DNA of 64,000 nt, from positions 479,295,392 through 479,359,391 of the forward strand of contig CM042694.1 in assembly GCA_023614405.1 (NCBI GenBank), written 5' to 3'. The position numbers were made by a program, and so were the translations under genes. The notes beneath the pieces were generated by a model that was not told the origin of the DNA, ran no database searches, and saw only the letters and a list, made by a program, of their open reading frames with translations. Below, in pieces: positions 1 to 11,000 of the stretch (positions are counted from its first letter, which is position 1; the number at the start of each line of letters is the position of its first letter). Origin of the DNA: Avena insularis (lineage: Eukaryota > Streptophyta > Magnoliopsida > Poales > Poaceae).

Positions 1-1436
1 CTGTCGGTCGTGTTTGGATCTATAAAGAAATAGACATGGATGTTTAACATCTATGAAATAGTTGACATGTCGGAAAGAAGATTACGGCAATGTTCAAGGA
101 GTTGCCTATGACAAGATTTGATCTTTCATAGCAATATTTAGTCTTGACGGATTAATGTAGCAACCACTACATATAATTTGGTACATGGTAGTTGAATAAA
201 CAAAACAAGGTTCTTGTAATAGAATGGTTACCTAGGACGTGTACATGACACGGTCCGAAGGGTTTTTTTAATTCAAAGGATGCTAAAAGGGCATGCAAAC
301 TTCAATAGTTGAAGTAAGCATAGCAGAGTTGGAATCTTCACCATGATGAAATTGTTAAAAGAGTTTAAATTCATCGGAGATGATGAAGATGCTTGCATTT
401 GCAAGAAATTAAGTGGGAGCGCTAAGACATATTTCTAATTCATTATGTAGAGGACATATTGTTGATTGGAAATGATGTATCTTGTATTGACACAAGTTAA
501 GAATTTCACTAAAATGAGATTTCGATGAAAGACTTGGGCAAACCTGGAATATTTGGCATCAATATCTATATGGATAGATTGAGGCGCTAATATGGTTGTG
601 CTAGACATACATATATGAGATATTGAAAGGGTTCAATATGGAAACAACAAGAAAGGTTCTTGCTGCATGGAAAGGATTGTATCAAAATTCAAGTGTTTCA
701 ACACTTGGTGAGTAAAATCACATGAAGATTTTGATCGATTATACCATGATATGTATATATCCAGAATGTCCTATGCTCTAAATGTTATGAGCACATACCA
801 GAATGATTCATAAGATGATCATTGGACGATAGTAAAGATATTCTTATGAGCTTTGGAAGAACTAAGAATATATCATGTATAAGTGACAAATAATTAAAGG
901 TAGTTCATTGTAAAGTGTTACATTGATACTAGTTTTGTCACAAAATACAAATTAAATTTATCTCAATTTAGACTATGGGTGGCACAATGTAATGGAAAGG
1001 ATGTTCCATGATAGATTTGGATGAGTTCCAAAGTTGAGACATTGTGACGGATACTACAACAAAAGGCTAAGTATATAACTGCTATAGTAGCAGCAAAGAA
1101 GGGCATTTGTGTTAAGTAGTTTGTTATCAAACTAGATGTGGTTCAAAGTGGGATAATACTATGAAGATATATTGTGTGACAATAATATCAACATATTTTA
1201 ACCCGAACGAACTAAAGGTCTCACCAAAGGACTAAATTTATACAATGTCATCTCATTTGAGAATGAGTGATGCGTAGATACGCAAAGACATGCAAATACA
1301 CACAGACCTGAAACTGTCAGATCCGGAGATTATGTAAACCACTAGCAATGGCGTATATGCAACACTAGAAAGCCATAGGTGTTCAATACGCAAAGTTTTT
1401 CAAACTAGATTATTGACTCTAGTTCAAGTGGGAGAC
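1..1436 (+). pseudogene. Degenerate Ty1/copia polyprotein (RT to RNase H)
   Basis: This is the 3' part of a copia polyprotein with no open frame. Recognisable pieces in order are a WIYK motif near 35, a VYMT-(R)-SEGF-like RT block near 240-270, the RT catalytic region at 444-455 reading YVED where YVDD is expected, followed by LLIGND, a KDLG...GINIY-like block near 530-570, a YP...YALxVMSTYQND block near 760-810, and an RNase H block (TTTKAKYITA, then an FV-KLDVV match) near 1055-1140. The order and spacing match BARE/Angela-type elements. Stops and frameshifts occur throughout, so no product is expected. The 5' part of the element lies outside the window. The lineage call rests on eye alignment; copia itself is secure. 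Confidence 0.85.
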
Positions 1437-3061
1437 TGAAGGGAATATGCCCGAGAGGCAAAAATAAAGTGGTTATTATCTTATTCCATGTTTATGATAA
1501 ATGTGTATGTTGAATGCTATAATTGTATTAATTGGAAACGTTAATACATGTGTGTTTAATAAAAAAATACAAAGTTCCTAGTAATGCCTCTCATATAAAC
1601 TAGCTCATTGATTAACAAGATGATCAAGGTTTCCTGGTCATGGACATTGGATGTTGTTAATAACGAGGTCACAACATTGGTGGAATGATGTGATGAACAT
1701 TCATCCGAAGTATAGCATTACGATCAAAGTCATTATGTTTATATTGCTATAACATCATATGACGTAATCTTAGTCGTTAGACCATGAGATCATGTTAATT
1801 GCTAACACCAGAAGAGTATCTTGATAACATCAAACGTCACACCGTAACAGGGTGACTATAAAGGTGGGTTCAGTGCTACAAAGGTGTTATGTTGAGGCTC
1901 ATGGATCAAGAGTGGGATTTGTCCATCCCGATGACGGATAGATATACTCTGGGCCCTCTCGGTGATATCACATTAAGATAGCTTCCAAGCAAGTGATGTG
2001 ATCACTAGAATGTTATATCACGGGAACGAGAAAAGAGTGCATTTCGGCAACGAGATCAAACTAGGTATGGAGATACCGATGATCGAATCTCGGACATGTA
2101 ATATATCATGAGACAAAGGGATTTAGTTACTAGCATTAAAGGTTCTCACGATCATAGAAGTCATCGTTGAATGTGTAGGAGTCAGTATGGATCTCCAGGT
2201 CCTGCTTCTGATTATTGATCTGAGAGGGGTCTCGATCATTTCTGCATTATTCGCGAATCGTAGGGTGACACACTTAAGGGATACCGACACCATTTAGGAG
2301 AAAATATGTTTTAGATAAAGATTAAGAAAGCGCTGGAATTATTTTAATAGACACCAAAACTGTTTCGGGTGAAATTGCTGAAATTGGTTCTACATGTAAT
2401 ATTGAAATGTTGCAGGGGGTTTTATGTGAATGTTTGTTAATTAAAGTAATTAACAAAATTCTGAATAAAATTAATAAAAGAGTTTTATTAAATGAGAGAG
2501 CATTAAACTTGGAGAATTTTAATGCATTTAAAGTGGAGACTTTAAAAGAGAATTTGAAGGGGCATTTTAATGTGGAGGGTGTTACCACCACATGAATGGG
2601 GGAGGTGAAGGGACACCCTCCCCTCCTCCTATAAAAGGTCCCCCTCTCACTCCTTCTTCCTCACACCTCCTCGTGAAGGATCTCTCTCCACCTCTAGAAT
2701 TATTCCCCCATGGTCTCGGATTAGCGAGATACATGTTCCCGGTGGCATTTTGTTTGGAAGGAGTTGTTGCTTCCGCTGGATCGCTGGAGCGAGGAGGTGG
2801 AGTTTGTCCGGTGGCTTGAACGTGTGTGCGAGTACGAATGCGCTGTTGAGTTGCGGCGCTCGGACTTCCTCACGATCTTGAGATCGGCAAGTGTATGACT
2901 ACATCAACCACGAGTTCCTACTCGTTGACAAAACTCATCGTCTTCGAGGGTAAGTTCTCGTTGGATGTATGTCCACCCGTTGCTTTGTACCTAGTAGATA
3001 GATCTTGGCGTGTAGTTCTCATCGTAGGAAAATTTTTGTTTTCTTTGCTGCGGACCCAACA
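1437..3061 (+). mobile_element. 3' LTR of the copia element (BARE/Angela-like)
   Basis: The LTR starts TGAAGGGAATATGCCC directly after the polypurine tract AAGTGGGAGAC (about 1426-1436) and ends ACCCAACA at 3061, giving about 1.63 kb with TG/CA ends. Internal blocks such as GGTTTCCTGGTCATGGACATT and ACGTCACACCGTAACAGGGTGA resemble Triticeae copia LTRs. A TATA box lies at 2630. The sequence after 3061 is not a primer-binding site, so this is the 3' LTR of an element whose left part is outside the window. No TSD can be checked. Small ORFs between 2322 and 3098 fall inside the LTR and are not genes. Confidence 0.8.
2629..2639 (+). promoter_or_regulatory. TATA box of copia LTR
   Basis: CTATAAAAGG lies after a C/T-rich run and about 430 bp before the LTR end, the expected place for the LTR promoter and U3/R boundary. 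Activity is inferred from position only. Confidence 0.5.
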
Positions 3062-3162
3062 TTTACCACAAAGGGCATCCGTCGTAGAAGACTTTTAACC
3101 ACGAAAAACGGGCCTTCAACCACGAAAACCGTCCATTGTAAAAGCCAACTTTTCTTGTAGTG
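3062..3162 (-). mobile_element. CACTA transposon terminal fragment (right end)
   Basis: The segment ends AACTTTTCTTGTAGTG at 3147-3162, the exact reverse complement of the CACTACAAGAAAAGTT terminus at 7987-8002. Inside it are GTCGTAGAAG and repeated AACCACGAAAA motifs like CACTA subterminal sequence. The copia LTR abuts it on the left, so the copia element probably inserted into this transposon and the remainder lies beyond the window. No transposase is visible. Confidence 0.6.
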
Positions 3163-3700
3163 AAAACTCTCGGTATTGGTTTGTGATATATTAAATGATC
3201 CCCCGATGGTTGGAAACTGAGAATGTTCTTTTGTGATAGTTCAAAACTTACACCAACAACATTGTTTACTAAAAGAAGATGCATCAATCTTCCTCTGAAA
3301 AGACATTTAATTCAAGAGCAATCTATCGTGCTTACTTGTGGCTCAAGTTTGACCTAATTTTGTTAACTTGGCAAGACATCAGTGAAGTGTGCGAAGTCAG
3401 CTAGGAAGCTTGAAAAATGGAATTATAAAAAACCACGGTCCACTTTGTGTGATAACTGGGGCTTTGTTGCATTTTGTTCTAACTGTGGTAGGTCCCGTAA
3501 GAGCGAGGTGCTTCAGTTAACACTGTGAGTGGAAGTATAAGTTACATCAAGGACCTTATAAAAATGAAAATTACATCCAAGTCCATGCACTTAGAACAAG
3601 TTCCCCGAAACTAAGAACTGGAGTGTGTTTTAAAGTTTGCACATACTAGCATTCATTATGCTAAAGAGTATGAATAGAATCTTCTAGATGCTAAGAATGG
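3163..3700 (-). repeat. Inverted, diverged copy of dispersed repeat C
   Basis: Blocks such as the GGTTGGAAACTGAGAATGTTC region and GCAATCTATCGTGCTTACTTG match, in inverted or mixed order, the 523-bp C repeat that is tandem at 32930-34440. At 3520-3610 a block about tracts of 'ttacatc' and 'tccatgcacttag' is shared with 17320-17400 and 18170-18250. No coding potential is seen. Confidence 0.5.
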
Positions 3701-4240
3701 AAAAGAAGGTCCAGTGGTTAGCAATATTTGGATTTGCCATTCTTAATCCAATGGTCAATGTTCAAAGTTATCCGTACACTATATAGTGGTATGTTATTGT
3801 AAGAGATAAGACAAGAAGTATTGTGAATGCCTGGTTTTTTGCATAACCTCCCCTCCTGATGTTTCGGAACCAAGTGAAAATTTTGAAACCGAAAAAGTTT
3901 GAATTTTTTTGCCACCAAGGACCAAAGTGGTTTCCTTCCTATGAATCCTCCTACTCCACACCAACATGGCTACCGAACACGCGAGAGACATAGAGCCACC
4001 ATACCAAGGCACACGTGCGCAGTGCCACGCTCTAAACGAGGGAGAGATCAGTCGGGGCAGTGTGTGAGGGGAGAGGGTATGGGAGATGAGAGGCAGCAAA
4101 AGAGAGAGAAAACACACAATTTGTTTGAGGAACCCATCATAACTGTAAGGTGGCAGAGTGTACACTGTAAGGCACTAAGAAATTTACTACTAGTAGATTG
4201 TACACTGTAAGGCAGCAGGAGTACCTCGTTTGAGGAACCC
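3700..4240 (-). repeat. Inverted copy of dispersed repeat D
   Basis: Reverse complement of the D repeat at 22950-23570 and 28325-28910. Shared landmarks are the 'caaggaccaaagtggtttccttcct' region at about 3917, the CACGTG-containing block near 4010, 'gagagatcagtcggggcag' near 4042 and 'aaacacacaatttg' near 4110. Overlapping ORFs on both strands (up to 123 aa) are not conserved as proteins between copies, so I treat it as non-coding. Confidence 0.6.
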
Positions 4241-5340
4241 ATCATAACTTTGCTTTTACATCCAACTGACTTTAACGCCCTTCCCCAGCGTTCTAGACTC
4301 GTGGGTCCTACACTATGATGTGGATATGGCCATGACCTTGATTGGTCACTCAAGACAAATTTTTTGTTATGCAAATACTAATCAATGCTAGCATTTTTCA
4401 AAACTATTGTTGGCCCATGATATATTCGCCGTCCGGGTTCCTTCAGAAGAATTTTGGAAATTTTCAAGAGTAATAGTCTAACGCGCTCACATGTATTCAA
4501 GTTTGACCTAATTTCGTTTTATCAGCATTGAGTCATTTAAGTGCGTGTAGCTTTGGCTTGGGAGTTTGAAAAATCCTTAAACTTGGGAAACTGTAAGAAA
4601 GAATTGTCTACTTTGTACGAAAATTTGTGTGTGTGGGAGGGGGCATTCTTTGTTCTTTAATTTATTCTACTAGTAAAATACTTGAAAAACTCACTTCACG
4701 ATATGGCCTACTATACAATGTACACCGTGTGAACTTTCTTGGGTTTAAAGGCAGGTGACCAAGGTCATGGACATACTCTATATATCTATAATGATGGTGT
4801 GTCCATATTTTGGTATAGGTCAGTGCATGTTAGCATGGTAAAGAAGTAAAAGTTTTTTCAGAATGAAGTACAATTAATATGGCTAAATTAGAGTTCATAG
4901 CATGTGCCATTTATTTACTAGTACATAAAGTGGATAGATAAATTACATGTTATATTTTTCAGGCTTAATTTTCTACCTAATTTAACCCACTCAAACGTCT
5001 TTCCGTCGATTTGTCTAATTAGGTCTAATTTAATAATCTACAAGAAGTGCGTGAGAGAAAGTTCAATAGTACAACCGAGTCTTATTAGGTATAACAAAGT
5101 GACATGTTGTTTACTACCGGCCTTATACCAGCATATACAATACCTAGCGATTAAACTATACAACATCTAGCATTATGATGCAACAACCTTGTCAAAAAGC
5201 AAGAAGATTGAACATGAATAAAATAAAAAAGATTTTTATGTCCGCTTGAAAAATCCTAAAACTTGGGAATTGTAAGAAAGCATGGTACACTTTGTCTGAA
5301 AATTGTGGTGGTGGCATTCTTTATTTATTTTTTGGAACTA
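4241..5340. other. Unannotated interval with C-repeat scraps
   Basis: No gene is recognised. AT-rich intergenic DNA with short matches to repeat C near 4440-4580 (LTR-free, 'caagtttgacctaatttcgtt') and a duplicated 'cttgggaa..tgtaagaaa' phrase at about 4580 and 5260. Confidence 0.4.
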
Positions 5341-5342
5341 GA

Positions 5343-5487
5343 GGTCATGGAGGAGCGAGACGCTTCTGTTATCGCGCTAGGGTTTGTTGTCATCGGAAGG
5401 TGGTCCGAGGACCTTTTTGTAATTATTGTTACCATTGAGCCTTTTTGTACTGGTGTTGATGATTATTTTGAATTTCAGAAAAAAAAG
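5343..5487 (+). mobile_element. Possible retroposon 3' tail ending in poly(A)
   Basis: A block unlike its repeat-derived surroundings runs from GGTCATGGAGGAGCGAG to TTTTGAATTTCAG and then eight A residues at 5479-5486. It interrupts sequence related to repeats C and D. The phrase 'accattgagcctttttgtac' followed by an A tract suggests the 3' end of a LINE or other retroposon. No reverse transcriptase domain and no clear TSD is present. The 143-aa ORF at 5263-5694 crosses this boundary and is not a gene. Confidence 0.25.
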
Positions 5488-5990
5488 GTTGCTGGAAGTA
5501 GATCGGTATGCCGTACCAAGGCACATGTGCGCAGCGCCAAGCTGTGGACGAGGAAGACACAAGCTAGAATGTGCACCCATGGCTATAGAGAAGAGATCGA
5601 TAGAGGATGGCTGGTGAGAGCCAGCAAAGGAGAGAGAAAATACAACTTGTTTTACGTGCATATACTAGTACTAGGTCTATACATTTACTACTAGTTGAGT
5701 GTACCTTGTACCTTGTGTCAACAGCCCATCATAGCTTTGCTCTGACATTGCACTGCCTTCAAGTCCTCCTCTGCGCTGTCCTCGTGTTACCTCTTTTTTT
5801 TGGAAAGTCTCGTGCTGCCTCCCTCTTGTTCTCTTACGTGTGTAGCTCAGGTTTGACCAAATTTCGTTAAATTGTAAAGATGCAAAATCTTAGCAAGAAG
5901 TTAAACATGCTATCCAAACTCTCGGTGGTTTCTGATATACTCCTAATTGACCCCCAAAGGGTACCTCTAAAAGAACTTTCAAAGAAACCT
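5488..5990 (-). repeat. Partial D and C repeat copies (inverted)
   Basis: 5505-5660 contains the D core (ACCAAGGCACATGTGCGCAG, then 'gagagaaaatacaacttg'). 5840-6000 contains the C phrases 'aggtttgaccaaatttcgttaa', 'gatgcaaaatcttagcaag' and 'ctcggtggtttctgatata' in inverted orientation. These fragments repeat the arrangement at 3163-4240. Confidence 0.5.
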
Positions 5991-5999
5991 ACGATTTAC

Positions 6000-6600
6000 T
6001 TGTAGTTCAAATTTGAAAGATTCAGCAGTACATAATAAGATAGGAAAATATCATAGACTCATATTCAACAGCACTTGACAGATTCAATAGCATTTCAAAG
6101 GGACCGATTCAGCAATACAGACACTGAATTTCAATAGCAGTACAAAGAGAAGCAGTTCTTGTTTCAACTCTCAAAAACATGGCATAGTGTCATTGATCAA
6201 AACAGGTACCAGTACAATAGTACTAGTTATACAAAATACTTTCATAATAGCAACATCAAAACATTTGAGAGATTTGGTAGCTTTTGAAAGATTCAGCAGT
6301 ATAGGCCATATTCTGCACTCGATCTGAACAATTCCTAGTACATAGGAATTATTACAAATTATATTAGTAGTTGTAGAACTCCATACAAAATGCTCAGTAG
6401 AAGTATAAAACTACTCATAGTAGTACCTTAAGCTAGCTAGGAACGATTACATGTCCCATCATATACTCTAAACATGCACGAGAGAAAAGATAGAGGTCAG
6501 AATCACCACAAGATCTGTATGCCAACGATTTAGCGTGTCCAAGTTATGGCCAAGTAGCGCTTGCTTTCCATCCTGGTACGCTTCTCTGATTTTACCGTTG
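6000..6600. repeat. Duplicated 3' flank of the F-box/SINA-like copies
   Basis: Recurrent short units ('acttgacagattcagcagcattt', 'aaagtgaccgattcagcaatacag', 'ccagtacatagg') lie downstream of the relic at 6600-7575. They recur downstream of the other copies at 12330-13080 and 14090-15250, as does 'aagctag..aac.a..acatgtcccatcat'. The shared flank shows that the relics arose by segmental duplication and not by retroposition. Confidence 0.6.
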
Positions 6601-7575
6601 TCTGTGGATTCTCGTAATAGGCTTTCGCCTGTTCATCGTGAGGAAAGATAGATGTAAAATTAATGGATCTTTCCAGCAATTTCCACCACTCCGATTACAA
6701 AGGTAATCTGCCACTAACACAAATAAAGTAATTAATATTAGAATAAATCAACTAGAAAATTACATACAGTAGTACATTCATATTAGGATCAGAAGGAGAA
6801 TATTAAGATGTGATATCTCACAATGGGTTAATGTCATTGTCGATCCAATATTGGAACTCCACGAGGCTCCGACCAATGATTGAGGAGCTTGACAATAAGT
6901 CCACGACACCAACAGGTAATGGTTGAGCGCATCTAGCATGGCTTCGACCGGTGGCTCCACAATCTTTGGCTCAGAATAAAACTCGAGCTGATAGGACCCA
7001 TGAAAAGAGACAAATGACGACATCCTCACCTCGTACTCCTCCAATTCCCACACCGCTGACCTTATGCGGTTGACAGACAGGACAATCTTCGTGATGTGCC
7101 TGTCAATCTGGCCGATGAACAATGTGTCTGTCTTCCTGATGCCGATGACATTTGTTCTCCGTGAGCACCCTACATGCACCGGCTTTGACGGGTCCCATTG
7201 TTTGATGCTGTAGAGGACTATGGGCACCTCGATCGAGTGGGTGGATTTGAGGTGCAGATACAATATTAATTTGTTGCCAACCTAGTTGTATCCTGGCTCC
7301 ATGTAGATAAATGGGCTATGGATGCAGGAGATCATGTGGGCTTATAGTTAGTTCAAGGAGACCACTTTCGAGCACTTGTAGTTCAGGCAGCTATAACCTG
7401 CTCCGCCGGTGACATGGCGATGTAGCTCCTTGGAGCATGCGGTCAGTCGGACAATGCTTTTAGCGTCCAGACACTCAGCGATTTTGTTGACGATGTCGTC
7501 GCCAACCCTGCTAAAGCCACTACACCGCTGGCCCTCCCTCGAACCTCTCCAAATTTTGTATAGACGACCCGCCAT
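6600..7575 (-). pseudogene. F-box + SINA/SIAH-like pseudogene, copy 1
   Basis: The ATG at 7575 opens MAGRLYK... followed by an F-box-like segment at residues about 25-57 (VGDDIVNKIAECLDAKSIVR...SKELHRHV). Beyond it the same frame, through stop codons near 7347 and 7341, keeps the SIAH-type spacing C-x4-C-x11-H-x3-C, then HLKSTH near 7250-7230 and a substrate-binding-like stretch (...VIGIRKTDTLFIG..., EYEVRMSSF) down to about 6822. A putative intron at 6708-6821 (GTGAGA...GGCAG) precedes a short last exon read as ITFVIGVVEIAG before a stop. SINA proteins bind substrates for ubiquitin ligation; a RING finger is normal, but here an F-box-like motif occupies the N-terminus. At least three internal stops and lost cysteines make this a pseudogene. 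The SINA match is by spacing and landmark residues, not by search. Confidence 0.6.
6708..6821 (-). other. Putative intron conserved between copies
   Basis: Bounded by GTGAGATATCACATCTTAAT and TTAGTGGCAG on the minus strand. The same donor context and a related acceptor occur at 13193-13281, and the same donor-side sequence at 16058 and below. This supports a common two-exon ancestor. Confidence 0.5.
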
Positions 7576-7629
7576 CGTGTCTAGGAGGATTGGGGGCGAG
7601 GGAGGATCTATATAGAACTGTTTGGGATT

Positions 7630-7870
7630 TTTTTGGAGGAGAGGGGTGGTGGTCTGGAAGGATGCACCAGGCGAGATGGCAAGGAAAATGTGTGATTCAC
7701 ACGGTGGAGAGGATCACAAATGCGGTCAGGCGGCGTCGGCGAGTGGGGATAAACTAAATAGAGATGGGGAAGATGGGATGGCTCTTTGAAAGAGGTTTTT
7801 TCTTTTCTTGTAATTTAACCATGTCACCTCCTAGGGGCAGTATAGTCTCGGTCACGTCGGTTTGACCAGA
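7630..7870. repeat. Duplicated 5' flank, shared with 16830-17130
   Basis: Both intervals contain GTCGGCGAGTGGGGATAAAC, 'gagatggggaaga..ggatggctctttgaaagaggttttttcttttct' and 'acatgtcac.tcctag', each upstream of an F-box/SINA-like start codon. This is direct evidence of segmental duplication including the promoter region. Confidence 0.75.
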
Positions 7871-7927
7871 CACACTATTTATTTACAGGTTCTACTATAG
7901 TATTTGCATAAGTAGGAGTAGTAAGTA

Positions 7928-7986
7928 GGAGTATTACTCTACCTCTGTCCCAAGGAATAAGGTGTCCTCATTTTGCGTGGGTTTTC
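7928..7986. mobile_element. Truncated Stowaway-like MITE
   Basis: TACTCTACCTCTGTCCCAAGG resembles a Stowaway terminus but has no partner end. It stops at the CACTA terminus at 7987, so it may have been cut by that insertion. Confidence 0.35.
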
Positions 7987-8300
7987 CACTACAAGAAAAG
8001 TTTCCTTCCACAACAAATTGGCCCGATGGTCGTCGTAGAAGGCGTGTCTTCCGCGACGAAATTCTCAGCTCGGCCGTGGCCAATTGAAAACTTTTTTTCC
8101 GGTTTCACGGCCCTCTACTATGACGGATCTGCTAAAAACATGGAGGATGCTCGGCTGGCGCGTGGCAGAAGCAAGATATTCGTTTCCTCGCGTGATGTTG
8201 ACTCGCCGAAGTTGTTTGAGGCGTGTGGGTCCCGGACATCAGTGTCTCTAGCAGACCATACTTTTCGGTCGCGCCTCCCTGATTTGAACTCGATAACGTA
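7987..8300 (+). mobile_element. CACTA-like transposon left terminus
   Basis: CACTACAAGAAAAGTT at 7987-8002 is identical (reverse complement) to the terminus at 3147-3162. Subterminal GTCGTAGAAGG is shared with that fragment. The body appears to continue into the 126-bp minisatellite; no matching right end or transposase was found before 12000. The 91-aa ORF at 8026-8301 lies in subterminal sequence and is not called a gene. Confidence 0.5.
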
Positions 8301-8784
8301 GCTCGAGGCGTCTATCATTTAGTCAGGCTACTAGGTCCCACATGTTAGCCTCTCATTAGAAGGATCGTGTGTATGATGGAATTTTTTTCCTTCGCTCACG
8401 CTACCCTGTTCCGAAGTTGATAGCGCTGCTCGATGCATCTACCGTCTAATCAACCTCCTAAGACCCACATGTCATCCTCTCATTAGAAGAAATGTGTGTA
8501 TGATGGAATTTTTTCCTTCGCTGGTGCTACCCCGTTCCAAGTTGATAGCGCTGCTCGACGCATCTACCATTTAACCAACCTCCTGAGCCACACATGTCAT
8601 CCTCTCATTAGAAGAAACGTGTGTATGATGGATTTTTTTCCTTCCCTCGTGCTACCCTGTTTCGAACTTGATAGCGTTGTTCGATGCATCTACCATTTAA
8701 TCATGATGCTGGGCCCCACATGTCATCCTCTCATTAGAAGAAACGTGTGTATGATGGAATTTTTCCTTGGCTCGCGCTACCCCG
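8300..8784 (+). repeat. 126-bp minisatellite, left part
   Basis: The phrase CCTCTCATTAGAAG recurs at 8349, 8476, 8601 and 8727 (spacings 127, 125, 126). Each unit reads roughly 'catctaccgtttaatca...ccacatgtcatcctctcattag..gtgtgtatgatgga...gctaccctgttccgaacttgatagcg'. Because 126 is divisible by three, frames stay open over several units. Interrupted at 8785 by a solo LTR. Confidence 0.85.
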
Positions 8785-10344
8785 TGATACGTTGCTAACG
8801 TATCCATAATTTTTGATGTTCCATGCTTGGTTTTATCTACTTTCTTATATTTGCCCACACTTTGGAGTAATTTTAATACACTTTCTTGGACAAACCTATT
8901 AACAAGATGCCACAGTGCCAGTTGCCTGTTTTCTGCTGTTTTTGGTTTCAGGAAAGTCAGAAAATGAATATTCTTGGAATTGGACGGGACAAAAGCCAAA
9001 GTCAGTTTTTCACCGAGGGGGACACGGAGCCAGAATACGAGACGGAGAGAGGGGCGGCCACACCACTGGCAAGGTGCGCCAGCCTGGCCCACGCCAGGGG
9101 GTGGTCTGGCCGCCTAGGGCACCCCCTCGGCCTCCCCTTTTGCCTATATATCGCCTCCGATACAGAAACCCTAAGGACCCGATCAAAATTCCATGAAAGA
9201 GTCTATAGCCACCGTCATCTCCATCCCTAGATCGGGAGGGATCTGAAGCTCTTCCCGGCACCATGCCGAAGGGGAGAATTCACCCTGGAGGCCTTCTTCA
9301 TCACCATGCAAGACTCTGGTGTGATGTGTGAGTAGTTCATCCTTGGACTACGGGTCCATGTATTAGCTAGCATGTTTAGATCTTGTGAGCTCCGTTCATG
9401 ATCTAGATCATCTATTTGTAATCCTACTTGTTGTGTTTGCAGGGATCCGATGGATATTGAGATGCTATTTTAGATTGATTATTGATTCTATCATGTCTTT
9501 GTTATTTGTGATCTTGCATGCTTTCCGTTGTTAGTAGCTATCTTGACCAAGTAGATGCTAGCAACTCCAAGAGTTAGTATTTATGCTCGATAGTGGGTTC
9601 ATGCCTCTAGTAATCTGGGGAAGTGACAGAAATCTCTAAGGTACGGGATATGCTGTTGCTACTAGGGATGAAACAACAATCTTTTGTTCATAGAACAGTC
9701 GTATTGTTTACTTTACACGCAATGCGTAATGCAATTATCTGTTGCTTGCAACTTAATACTGGAGGGGGTTCAGATGATTAACCTGAAGGTGGATTATTAG
9801 TCATAGATGAAGTTGGATTACGGTCTATGTATAATGTTGTAATGCCCAATCAAATCTCAAAGGAGTCAAGATGAGTAGTATATGCATGTATGCTTTCTCG
9901 ATGTTTGTCAATTGCCCCACTGTAATTTGTTCACCCAACATGTCATCTATCTTAAGGAGAGCCACCACTAGTGAACTATGGACCCCGGTCCTTTCTTTTA
10001 CCATCAACCTACAACTGTTTACTGTTTTCTGTTTATTTTCTGCAAACTATTACTTTCTTCCACACAATTTGTTTAATCCTTTGTTTTCAGCAAAACCGGT
10101 GAGACTGACAACCTCACTATAAGTTGGGGCAAAGTTCTGTTGTTGTGTTGTGCAGGTTTCCACATTGCTGCTAGCACCGGTAGTGCGCCCTGCCAAAGGC
10201 CAGCTAGCAACACCTTTGAGGTGTTTCCTAGCTCCTACTGGTTCGATAAACCTTGGTTTCATAACTGAGGGAAAACTTGCTGCTGTGCTCATCATACCTT
10301 CCTCTTGGGGTTCCCCAACGAGCTCGATATATTTTGGGTCATCA
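8785..10344 (+). mobile_element. Gypsy solo LTR, 1560 bp, TSD CCCCG
   Basis: Begins TGATACGTTGC and ends GGGTCATCA. The 5-bp duplication CCCCG lies immediately outside at 8780-8784 and 10345-10349, and the minisatellite continues across. Features typical of Triticeae gypsy LTRs are a TATA box near 9147 (CTATATATC), 'ttgtgagctccgttcatgatc', 'ggatccgatggat' and 'aaccttggtttcata'. No internal domain is present, so it is a solo LTR left by unequal recombination. All ORFs inside (8886-9264, 9825-10389) are incidental. Confidence 0.9.
9145..9154 (+). promoter_or_regulatory. TATA box in solo LTR
   Basis: CCTATATATC lies downstream of a GC-rich stretch and upstream of 'gaaaccctaagg', the usual U3/R arrangement in this LTR type. 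Activity unknown. Confidence 0.4.
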
Positions 10345-11000
10345 CCCCGTTCCGAGTTGATTGCGATGCTCGATGCATCTACCGTTTAACCAACCTCCTA
10401 AGCCCCACATGTCATCCTCTCATTAGAAGAAACGTGTGTATGATGGATTTTTTTTCCTTCGCTCGCGCTACCCTGTTCCGAACTTGATAGCGATGTTCGA
10501 TACATCTACCGTTTAATCACGACGTTGGGCCCCACATGTGATCCTCTCATTAGAAGAAACGTGTGTATGATGGATTTTTTACCCTCTGTCGTGCCTTCGT
10601 GTCCCGAACTTGATAGCGTTGCTTGCTGCTTCAGCCGTTTATACAGGCTGGTGGGCCCGACTTGTCAGCCTCACATTAGAAGAATCGTGGGTATGATGGA
10701 TTTTTTTTCTTCTCTAGTGCTACCATGTTCCGAACTAGATAGCGTTGCTCGACGAATCTGCCGTTTGCTCACGCTGCTGGGTCCCCCATTTCAGCCTCTC
10801 ATTAAAAGAAACGTGTACATGCTGAACTTTTTTCTCGCTCGCGCCTCCCTGTTTCGAACTAGCTACATTTCTCGATGTAGCATTTGTACAAGTTCACGCT
10901 GCTGGGTCCCACGTATCAGCCTCTCTGTAAATGAAACATGCATATGATGGACTTTTTTTGGCCATGTCCGCTGTTTTGACCTTGGGAACTTGCTGGTCTC
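10345..11000 (+). repeat. 126-bp minisatellite, right part
   Basis: The CCTCTCATTAGAAG-type phrase recurs at 10416, 10543, 10669, 10795 and 10920 (spacings 124-127 once the solo LTR is removed). Together with 8300-8784 there are at least nine units. Later units drift (TCAGCCTCTCTG...). Confidence 0.85.

Noticed and set aside
5263..5694. 143-codon ORF on plus strand
   Set aside because: Crosses the boundary of a possible retroposon tail and a D fragment; composition and context are those of repeats.
8886..9264. Overlapping ORFs on both strands
   Set aside because: Entirely inside the gypsy solo LTR 8785-10344.
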